NCBI GenBank assembly: GCA_002336105.1
Contig: DDEQ01000007.1
Coordinates: 1-15,667 of the forward strand
Source: Chthonomonas sp. UBA1950
Lineage (GTDB): Bacteria > Armatimonadota > Fimbriimonadia > Fimbriimonadales > Fimbriimonadaceae
Direction of reading: 5' to 3'
Length of the DNA: 15,667 nucleotides
Shown piece by piece: positions 1-6,216 of this stretch. The first letter of the stretch is position 1; every line of letters begins with the position of its first letter. Made by a program: the position numbers and the translations under genes. The notes beneath the pieces are model-generated. The model was not told the DNA's origin. It searched no databases and saw nothing but the letters and a program-made list of their open reading frames with translations.

Positions 1-2906
1 CTGTAAGTAGTTACACCGGAACGTCGCTCTGAGATTCCTGGCGTGAAGTTGGCTGTACCATCAGACAGGACCGGCGAGGTGACAGATACTCCGTCTCGCA
101 TGTACGTCTTCGTTCCAGCCGAATCTACCTTCCCGACTCTTGTATCGAGGCCGTTATAAGTGAATGAGTTGGTTACCGCGCTAGGATAGGTAATTGAAGT
201 GACTCGACTCTCATAGTCGTAAGAGAGTGTGGTTGTCCCCGCCGAAGTTGCCACCGAAGTTGTTCTACCAGCCGCATCGTATCCATACGACTTCACCGCC
301 ACTCCGCCTTGAGTGATCGAGGTCAGCTTATCGCCGTCATCGACAGTGTAGTTCTGAGTTGTGCCGTTGAGTGTCTTACTGGTTCTGTTCCCGTTGGCGT
401 CGTAGGTGTACGAAGCCACGTAACCAGACTTCGACTCCGACGTGAGCTGATCGATGTTGTCGTAACCGTAGGTTGTCGTCGCCGAATCGACGGTCTTACT
501 GGTTAGGTTGCCTGAGTAGTCATAGACATAGCTCTCTGTAGAGAAGATGCTACCGTCTGAATTTCGTCTAGTTATTCCGGTTTGCCAATTGCGGACATTG
601 TAATCAAACGTTTCAAACTGATAGTTGGAAAAGGTCTGTCGAGTTTTCCTATTGGCGTTATCGTACTGCCATGTTGTAGCCCCTCCAAAGGCGTTTGTTT
701 GGGAGGTTAGGCGCGAAGCATCGTCAAAGACGTAACTCCAGGTCCCTGCGCTCTCAGTCATTGATGTGCGTCGGTTCGCATCATCATATCCGTAGCTTAG
801 GCTTCCTTGCGGGGTTGAAAGAGCGGAGATTCTTGATGCGTTGTCATATGTCCAACTTGTGGTACCGGTGCTGTCCACCATGGATGTCTGGCGGTCAGCG
901 TTATCGTAGTTGATCGTTGTGTCGGTTCCGCTTGGGTAGTCGAGACCAACTGGACGACCAGCGTTGTCGAACACGTAATAGATTGTCTGTCCGAGCGGAT
1001 TAGTGTATGAAGTGTTGTTGCCGGCACCATCGAATGCCCATTGTTCAACCGCACCATCTGGCATCGTCAGGGAGGCTACTTCTCCACGGTTTGTGAATGT
1101 ATACGTGCGCGTCTTGCCGCGACCGTTCGTCACGCTCGTGCGCCTATCGGCATTGTCGTACCCGTAGCTCTCGACATCCCCGCGAGCGTTGGTCTCGCTG
1201 GTCAGCCTTCCGGCGTTGTCATAAGCGTAGCTCGTGACATGGGTGAGTTCGTCAGTTATCGAAAGGACATTGCCCTCACCGTCAAAGGCTTTCACTACCG
1301 TGCTTGAGTCGGAATGGGTTACCTGATAAGCTCGCCCCCACGCATCGTATGCCGTGCTCTCGGAGTGACTGAGAGGATCCGTCACACTCGTCGGACGATT
1401 CATAGAATCGTAAGCGAGTAGGGTGCTATGAAATAGCGGGTCCTGAATTCCGGTGATATTTCCATAGCTGTCGTATGAAAACGTTGTCGTTTTGTTGAGA
1501 GCATTCTTCGTCGTCAGCTTAAGACCATAAGATCCATAGGTGTTCGTTTCGACCACTTTGCTCAACGGGTTGGTTACAGTTAACAGATTCCCGTATGAGT
1601 CGTACGCATAGGTCGTCGTGTTATTCAGAGCATCCTTGGCAGTTAGAACTTCTGAGAAGCTGTTGTACGTGAATGTTTACGTATGACTAAGTGGGTCAGT
1701 GGACGTCAGGACGTTGCCCATCGAGTCATAGGTGTAAGTCCACGTCTTGCCTCTGGCGTCCACTTGAGTCAGGACGTTATGATTGGTATCTCGACTCGTG
1801 AAGCTCTGGCTAAATCCGCTGGGATCAACAATACTCGCAAGGATTCCCGACGAATAGTTATCCGTCCTGGTATGGCTTAGTGGGTCTGTAATGGTAGTTG
1901 AAGAAGAACTGTAGCTATACGAAGTGGTATGGCTTAGCGGATCAGTCTCCGATGCTAGGGACGCGTCCGAAGAATTGTACGCGTAGCTCGATGTCTTTCC
2001 TCGTTTGTTCGTATAGGTCGAAATACCGTGAGAACTGTTGTAGGTATACGAATCGGTGTATGTGTTCCCATCCCCCAGGCTCGGCCAGGTCACAGTTGAT
2101 AAGTCGCCAGAGCCGTTGATGGTGAATGACCAAGTCCTTCCATCAGGAGTTGTGATGCTTTGAAACTTGTTCGAACTGTCGAGGTTGACAGTGATGTGCT
2201 TTCCAGTACTGTCTGTGATCTGAGTGACGTAGTTTGCGCTATTCAGAGTTAGCGAGATCTGGTTTCCGTTTCGATCCGTAATGGTGTCGCAGAAGCCAGA
2301 TGCATTGAAATGGTAGACCGTCTGATCCTTCTTTTTAAGCGACCAAGTCCCATCCGTATTCTGAACGAGCGAATCATAGATACCTGCTGGAGCAGTATAG
2401 GTTGTGGAGAACAAGCCTATTGGGACGCCGAGGTTTAGTCCGGCTACACCTACCTGGAATTGAGAAAGAGCAGGTTCGTAGCTTCCAACCCCAATCGGGT
2501 CACCAGATCCACCACCTCCACCTGGGGCTGTGAATGGGACCGAGAGGCCGTTCCCCCAGTGGACGACTGGACTTGAGCCAGAGGTATTTATATAGATGTC
2601 GTATGTCCAGGTCCATCCTGCACCTAGTTCATCCGAGTAGTTGGTCTGACTGTTATGGTAAATGGTGAAGTCTACATCTGGTCCGCGTGACTTCCAACCT
2701 GTGAGGTGAAGAGCCGTTAGCTTGTGCCGTTTCCCGTATTGACAGACCCGGTCTCGGTACTAGCACTTCCTTCCCAAGGATATGAAGTTCCGGGTTCTGC
2801 AGCGACTGCGATTGTATGCACTGCTAAAAAGGCACCACAAGAAGCAAAGAGCGCACCAGTGGAGTTTTCTGCTTGGTTTAGTGTCTTCTGATTCCAGATA
2901 CCTCCT
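1..2906 (-). pseudogene. Broken RHS/YD-repeat secreted protein gene, 3' end outside window
   Basis: On the minus strand, the frame whose codons sit at plus positions divisible by three is open from about 2759 to the window edge except for one TAA at 1677-1679. It encodes a long run of RHS/YD repeats (YDSYGN, YDNAGRLTSE, YDNADRRTS, YDANGNRTS). Recurrent DPLSHT blocks also occur, one immediately before the stop. The N-terminal part lies in another frame: a signal-peptide-like stretch ending AVAAEPGTSYPWEG, then GSVNTGNG. It joins the main frame (HKLTALHLTGWKSRG) only if one base is restored near 2727. An AGGAGG (2901-2906) precedes the signal-like region but no normal start codon follows it. 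RHS proteins are surface or secreted beta-cocoon proteins, often carrying C-terminal toxins; that end is not in the window. Neighbouring genes are intact, so true decay is more likely than poor sequence, but sequencing error cannot be excluded. Confidence 0.85.
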
Positions 2907-3059
2907 CTCAACTTTGGTTGCCTGGTCGGGTTTATTCCACGATAGGCGGAAGTTGGTGCCTGCGTGTAATGCTGACTGACAAAATGCTGACTTCTATTAA
3001 AGTCACTCAGATGTCTTCCAATGTCTGCAACGATGGAATTGATGCCCATAGCCGACCCT

Positions 3060-3077
3060 TAGTACGCAAGCGTACTA
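3060..3077. promoter_or_regulatory. 18-bp perfect palindrome, operator-like
   Basis: TAGTACGC-AA-GCGTACTA: 8-bp arms with a 2-bp centre. It sits in the intergenic region, about 150 bases upstream of the RHS remnant and about 300 upstream of the DNA methyltransferase. The shape suits a dimeric helix-turn-helix repressor of TetR or MarR type. No such regulator is encoded in the window, so the binding protein is unknown. Confidence 0.45.
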
Positions 3078-3338
3078 GACATAAGGCATGCAGCTACTCG
3101 ATAAGATTTACTCTCAAATATCTTGTTATTCAAAACGATACCGCCTTCGGGATGATCGCAACGCGACAGAATAACTTACACCAAGAAATTTAGTTTTGCA
3201 AATAGTAATAGTGATTTACATGGAAGTTTTAACGAGAATGGTCATTTAGGTGATGATTGGGGGACGCGCCAGAGTTTACGTGAGCGTTTTGAGACAAGCA
3301 TCGACAGCCCAATGTATTGCTGAATTATCGGTATTATG

Positions 3339-3371
3339 TGTAACGAGTCATCGTAATATTCACTCGTCACA
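3339..3371. repeat. Imperfect inverted repeat upstream of the DNA methyltransferase
   Basis: TGTAACGAGT (3339-3348) and ACTCGTCACA (3362-3371) are inverted copies matching at 9 of 10 positions, separated by 13 bases. The right arm ends one base before a possible TTG start (3372) and six bases before the ATG (3378), where a ribosome-binding site would normally be. It could be an operator or an RNA hairpin that limits translation. The core GTWACGAG recurs in the hairpin at the end of the same gene. Confidence 0.5.
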
Positions 3372-3377
3372 TTGATC

Positions 3378-4013
3378 ATGGCGTTACCGTATTACCAAGA
3401 CGACTTGCTCACTCTCTTTCACGGTGATTCGAGGGAGATTCTTCCGCAATTACCAAAGGCTGACCTGTGTTTAACCGATCCTCCGTATGGAATAGGGATC
3501 GCACGAAAGCAGGCTGGACTGCGAAAAGGGAAGAACCCTTGGATGATTCTTGGGGATTGGGATAACGCGAGAATAGACCGCGAATTGCTGGATCTATGCC
3601 TCGCCTCGTCTCAATATCAGATCATCTGGGGAGCGAACCACTACGCCGATCAGTTGCGGCCAAGTAGCGCATGGCTTGTTTGGCACAAGCGACCGGGCAT
3701 GCGTCCGATTGCGTTTGGCGATGCTGAACTCGCTTGGACTTCTCTCAAAGGGCCAGTGCGCGTCCTAGCTCATACTTGGACTGGCTTTATGACGAGCGGC
3801 GAGAAACGGCTGCCGCATCCAACTCAGAAACCCGTAGCTGTCATGAAGTGGTGCATCAGCCAGGTGAAGGGTTCGGTGGAAACGATCATCGACCCTTTTG
3901 GCGGCAGCTGTTCGACGCTCGTAGCGGCGAGGGAACTTGGGATTAAGGCCGTAGCGATTGAGCAGGATGAACGCTACTGCGCCATGGCGGTTGAGCGGTT
4001 ACGAGCGCAGTGA
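3378..4013 (+). CDS. Orphan DNA methyltransferase, N4-cytosine/N6-adenine type
   Basis: A 211-residue protein of the N6_N4_Mtase family, which transfers a methyl group from S-adenosylmethionine to an exocyclic amino group of adenine or cytosine in DNA. Catalytic motif IV is DPPYG (residues 34-38). HPTQKP lies at 147-152 and the SAM-binding motif I is DPFGGSCSTL (172-181). The order IV before I places it in the beta group. In motif I the usual second glycine of GSG is a cysteine (Cys178). The short length and missing extra domains resemble phage or mobile-element enzymes. No restriction endonuclease gene is adjacent. ATG at 3378 is preferred; a TTG at 3372 is possible. No Shine-Dalgarno sequence is visible. 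Target sequence and base cannot be read from the protein. Confidence 0.9.
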   Translation: MALPYYQDDLLTLFHGDSREILPQLPKADLCLTDPPYGIGIARKQAGLRKGKNPWMILGDWDNARIDRELLDLCLASSQYQIIWGANHYADQLRPSSAWLVWHKRPGMRPIAFGDAELAWTSLKGPVRVLAHTWTGFMTSGEKRLPHPTQKPVAVMKWCISQVKGSVETIIDPFGGSCSTLVAARELGIKAVAIEQDERYCAMAVERLRAQ

Positions 4014-4032
4014 CATATCCACGCTCGTAACC
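3997..4032 (+). repeat. 11-bp perfect stem-loop enclosing the methyltransferase stop codon
   Basis: GGTTACGAGCG (3997-4007) and CGCTCGTAACC (4022-4032) form a perfect 11-bp stem with a 14-base loop. The TGA stop codon (4011-4013) is inside the loop. No T-run follows, so it is not a standard intrinsic terminator. It may protect the mRNA 3' end or act with Rho. Confidence 0.6.
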
Positions 4033-4252
4033 TGGTCGCTGACAAGGTGAGGTCTCGGGCTGGCGTTGGGTCCATTTCGAATGATCAGGTTTCGGCCCTT
4101 ATGGGCGTTATGCTTGCGAACGATTGGCGATCGGGTTCCTTTGGGACGACGGGTTGCTGGTAGACGCGACGCAACATTGGGCGGACGATCTGTACGGACA
4201 GTCTTGGATCTGGCAAGCTTGTCTTGGTCGATTTGGGTTGACCGTGGCGTGA
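4023..4252 (+). pseudogene. Possible small gene broken by a frameshift
   Basis: After the methyltransferase stop the same frame stays open to TAG 4161-4163 and reads SNDQVSALMGVMLANDW (from about 4077). A second frame, open from 4085, reads FLWDDGLLVDATQHWADD and then LYGQSWIWQACLGRFGLTVA before a TGA at 4250-4252. Each half looks like soluble protein, and they could join by one indel near 4128. I recognise no family. It may equally be chance open frames. Confidence 0.28.
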
Positions 4253-4296
4253 TTTGATGGAGTTAACAGCTGATCTATCGCCAGAAGAAGGTTCGT

Positions 4297-4320
4297 GCGT
4301 GAGTTTTTGCGTGAGTTTTC
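4297..4320. repeat. 12-bp tandem direct repeat near the tRNA 3' end
   Basis: Two head-to-tail copies, GCGTGAGTTTTT and GCGTGAGTTTTC, differ only in the last base. They lie 64 bases from the 3' end of tRNA-Arg. Short direct repeats of this size beside a tRNA can be arm-type binding sites of a tyrosine integrase, but no integrase gene is present. Confidence 0.5.
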
Positions 4321-4384
4321 TCGGATAACATTCCTATCTCTCAGACGAAAACTGACTAGTGCCGATTCTAACAGATTCCAAAAG

Positions 4385-4460
4385 TGGCACGGCTGGTGGG
4401 ATTCGAACCCACGGCCTCTTCCTCCGGAGGGAAGCGCTCTATCCACTGAGCTACAGCCGC
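4385..4460 (-). tRNA. tRNA-Arg (anticodon CCG)
   Basis: A full 76-nt cloverleaf can be folded on the minus strand. The acceptor stem GCGGCTG pairs with CAGCCGT (G-U end pair). The D stem is GCTC/GAGC, and the anticodon stem CTTCC/GGAAG carries loop CTCCGGA, giving anticodon CCG for codon CGG. The T stem is GTGGG/CCCAC with loop TTCGAAT. The discriminator is G and the CCA end is encoded (4385-4387). It lies downstream of the TSUP permease gene on the same strand. A weak promoter-like pair (TTGCTC at 4494-4499, TAGTCT at 4471-4476, 17-base spacing) could drive it separately. Its 3' end faces the accessory region. Confidence 0.96.
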
Positions 4461-4483
4461 TCTCAGGTTCAGACTACCAGTAA

Positions 4484-4531
4484 TGACCATACAGAGCAAG
4501 GCAACTGCCGTCCCTTGCGCACATATGGTCA
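4484..4531 (-). terminator. Interrupted hairpin overlapping the TSUP permease stop codon
   Basis: Outer arms TGACCATA and TATGGTCA (4484-4491, 4524-4531) and inner arms GCAAGG and CCTTGC (4496-4501, 4513-4518) form a two-part stem. The permease TGA (4529-4531) is the first triplet of the outer arm. No U-run follows. It may separate the permease transcript from the downstream tRNA. Confidence 0.45.
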
Positions 4532-5344
4532 ATGGGTGAAGTAGGCGTTGTTGAAAAAGAAGGCCGACATCGCAAAGCCGTAGCATCCGATGACGGCTCT
4601 TAGCTTATCGGGATTAAACTTTTGAGAGACCTTTGCAGCGGTGAATCCTCCGACGATGGCACCGCAAACAAGCGCGAGGGCCGGAAACACAACGACCAAA
4701 CCAACCATTTTATGCGAAACCGTCGCCACATCGGAAGCGGAAGGCTTGCCAAAGAAAAATAACCCTGAGCAAGTGAAGTTGACAATTAGTCCCAGCCAGT
4801 TCTTCACCGCGTTCAGCTCATGGACGTTGCCTTCCATGTAAAGCGCGAAACAGGCGAGCATCATGATCCCCATCCCCGCTCCAAAATAGCCGCCATAGGT
4901 GCTCACCAAGTATTGGAGGAGCCAACCGACCCAAACAGGCAAATGGCTACTTCTGCCGACCATTTTCTTCACTTTGGGTTGCAAAATCAGCATCACCGAA
5001 GCGAGCAGGATCAGCCAGGGAATGATTTGCTTGAACGTTTGGTTGGACGTGTGCAGGAGCAAGAAAGCGCCGGTGAGAGAACCCAAGATGGTGGGGAGCA
5101 TCAGCGTCTTAAGGTATCGACCAGCTTTGTCAAATAGGTTTCGAAACCCAATTCCTCCGCCGAGCGAACCTGGCCAGAGGCCAACCGAATTAGTAGCATT
5201 CGCTATCAGCTCCGGAAACCCAATTCCAAATAAGCGAACGGTCAGAATTGGGAAGGAGATAAGCGATCCGCCTCCCGCGACTGCGTTGATCCCACTAGCT
5301 GTTGCGCCGGTGAGAAAGAGCAGAATCGCTTGAGTTAGGGTCAT
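4529..5344 (-). CDS. TauE/SafE (TSUP) family membrane permease
   Basis: A 271-residue, very hydrophobic protein with about seven to eight predicted membrane helices. The family moves sulfite, sulfoacetate, other organosulfur compounds or related anions across the inner membrane; the substrate is not predictable here. Recognisable family features are the N-terminal GINAVAGGGSLISFP (residues 18-32), ANATNSV (48-54) and the mid-protein repeat YGGYFGAGMGIMM (150-162), the second half of the duplicated fold. ATG at 5342-5344 lies two bases after the tatC stop (TGACAATG). No separate Shine-Dalgarno sequence is visible, so translation is probably coupled to tatC. Length is normal for the family. Confidence 0.92.
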   Translation of the reverse strand: MTLTQAILLFLTGATASGINAVAGGGSLISFPILTVRLFGIGFPELIANATNSVGLWPGSLGGGIGFRNLFDKAGRYLKTLMLPTILGSLTGAFLLLHTSNQTFKQIIPWLILLASVMLILQPKVKKMVGRSSHLPVWVGWLLQYLVSTYGGYFGAGMGIMMLACFALYMEGNVHELNAVKNWLGLIVNFTCSGLFFFGKPSASDVATVSHKMVGLVVVFPALALVCGAIVGGFTAAKVSQKFNPDKLRAVIGCYGFAMSAFFFNNAYFTH

Positions 5345-5346
5345 TG

Positions 5347-6180
5347 TCAGAGATCACTTTCGTCGACGACTTCCGCGCTCTCGATCTTCTTCTTTCGTTG
5401 AACCCACTTCACAGCGTAGACGCTAATAATGAACAGCAAAACGAGCGGGATTGCCATCGCGAGCATGCTTCCTGGGTCGTTGCTTGGGGTGACCACCATT
5501 GCGATGATAAAAATAGCGGTGGCGGAATGCCGCCAGTGTTTGATCAGCGTTTCTGCCGTGAGCAGGTTCAACGCGCCGAGAATAAAGACCACAAGGGGGA
5601 GCTGGAAGGCAATTCCGAAGGCTAACAGCATCTTTACGACAAAGATGACCATCGTTCCAGCGTGCAGAATCGGCTCAGCTCCGGGGAACTCTTCTACGTA
5701 GGTGGCGAACCATTTGAGAGCACTGGGTAGGATCAACCAGGCAAATCCAGCTCCCATTAGGAATAGGATAACGCTGACGGGTGCGATACGCTTAAGAGGT
5801 TTTGATTCCTGAGGCCTAAGGCCAGGCTCGATAAATCCCCAAAGTTGGAGTACCAAAAAAGGGAAGACAATAGCCAAGCCAAGCATGAACGAGAAATGCA
5901 ACTTGAGCATGAAGCCCTCGGTGATGGTGTCCAATCGTTCGCGAATTTGCACGCCATCCTTCAGAACAGGTTGCACATTGGTCACGACGAGCAGACGGAT
6001 AGCGTTGTAAACGGGCTTAAAAGCCCACCAACCAATAATCCAGCCACCGAGGAGCAGGAAAAAAGATCGAATGACACGATCTCTCAGTTCTTCGAGGTGC
6101 TCAACAAGCGTAAGACGGAAGTCATCCGGATTTCCAGAAAACTCCCGTCTAGGTTGTTTTTTGAAGCCTAGCTTTGGCAT
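5347..6180 (-). CDS. tatC: Sec-independent (twin-arginine) protein translocase subunit TatC
   Basis: A 277-residue inner-membrane protein, the receptor that binds twin-arginine signal peptides and recruits TatA to export folded proteins. The cytoplasmic N-terminus carries LVEHLEELRDR (25-35) with the conserved HLEELR. FPFLVLQLWGFIEPGL (106-121) matches the first periplasmic-loop region. TPSNDPGSMLAMAIPLVLLF (231-250) matches the conserved TPxDPxSQ region before the last helix, with Asp235. Six membrane helices are expected. The tail is charged (QRKKKIESAEVVDESDL). An AAAGGG directly touches the ATG, an unusually short spacing. The gene follows the secreted-protein gene by 21 bases and precedes the TSUP permease by two, suggesting one operon. 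No tatA or tatB is in the window. Confidence 0.96.
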   Translation of the reverse strand: MPKLGFKKQPRREFSGNPDDFRLTLVEHLEELRDRVIRSFFLLLGGWIIGWWAFKPVYNAIRLLVVTNVQPVLKDGVQIRERLDTITEGFMLKLHFSFMLGLAIVFPFLVLQLWGFIEPGLRPQESKPLKRIAPVSVILFLMGAGFAWLILPSALKWFATYVEEFPGAEPILHAGTMVIFVVKMLLAFGIAFQLPLVVFILGALNLLTAETLIKHWRHSATAIFIIAMVVTPSNDPGSMLAMAIPLVLLFIISVYAVKWVQRKKKIESAEVVDESDL

Positions 6181-6192
6181 CCCTTTGCTTCT

Positions 6193-6216
6193 ACGCTCGA
6201 TTTACTGTTCGAGCGT
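6193..6216 (-). repeat. 8-bp stem-loop enclosing the stop codon of the secreted-protein gene
   Basis: ACGCTCGA (6193-6200) and TCGAGCGT (6209-6216) are perfect inverted copies with an 8-base loop that holds the TAA stop (6202-6204). It lies just before tatC. No U-run follows, so full termination seems unlikely; partial attenuation or mRNA processing between the two genes is possible. Confidence 0.5.

Larger units (their letters stand above)
2907..3371. other. AT-rich intergenic stretch without a convincing gene
   Basis: No reading frame here looks like a protein. The stretch separates the minus-strand RHS remnant from the plus-strand DNA methyltransferase and should hold both promoters. It contains an 18-bp perfect palindrome (3060-3077) and an inverted repeat just upstream of the methyltransferase (3339-3371). 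It is visibly richer in A and T than the flanking genes, which fits horizontally acquired DNA. I could not pick a convincing -35/-10 pair. Confidence 0.6.
4014..4384. other. Stretch between methyltransferase and tRNA-Arg
   Basis: No intact gene is certain. The first two thirds (about 4023-4252) contain two overlapping plus-strand frames that each look protein-like, annotated separately. The last part holds a 12-bp tandem repeat (4297-4320) next to the tRNA 3' end. No integrase, transposase or copy of the tRNA 3' end was found. Confidence 0.5.

Noticed and set aside
1..2906. CRISPR array or tandem DNA repeat in the left region
   Set aside because: The recurring words arise from YD-repeat codons; spacing and sequence vary and there are no spacers.
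2918..3193. 91-codon plus-strand open frame in the AT-rich intergenic stretch
   Set aside because: It spans the palindrome and part of the RHS remnant, and the product has no domain-like pattern.
3997..4032. Integron attC site after the methyltransferase
   Set aside because: The inverted repeat does not carry the GTTRRRY/RYYYAAC boxes, and no integrase or second cassette is present.
3997..4032. Classical intrinsic terminator of the DNA methyltransferase
   Set aside because: The stem is good but no T-run follows on either strand.
4066..4257. 63-codon plus-strand open frame after the DNA methyltransferase
   Set aside because: Its translation is Arg/Leu-rich and low in protein character; the two other plus frames over the same bases look more like protein.
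4108..4446. 112-codon minus-strand frame running out of the tRNA gene
   Set aside because: It begins inside the tRNA and its product shows no domain; an open frame by chance.
4899..5333. 144-codon plus-strand open frame opposite the TSUP permease
   Set aside because: Antisense shadow of a clear membrane protein gene with family motifs.
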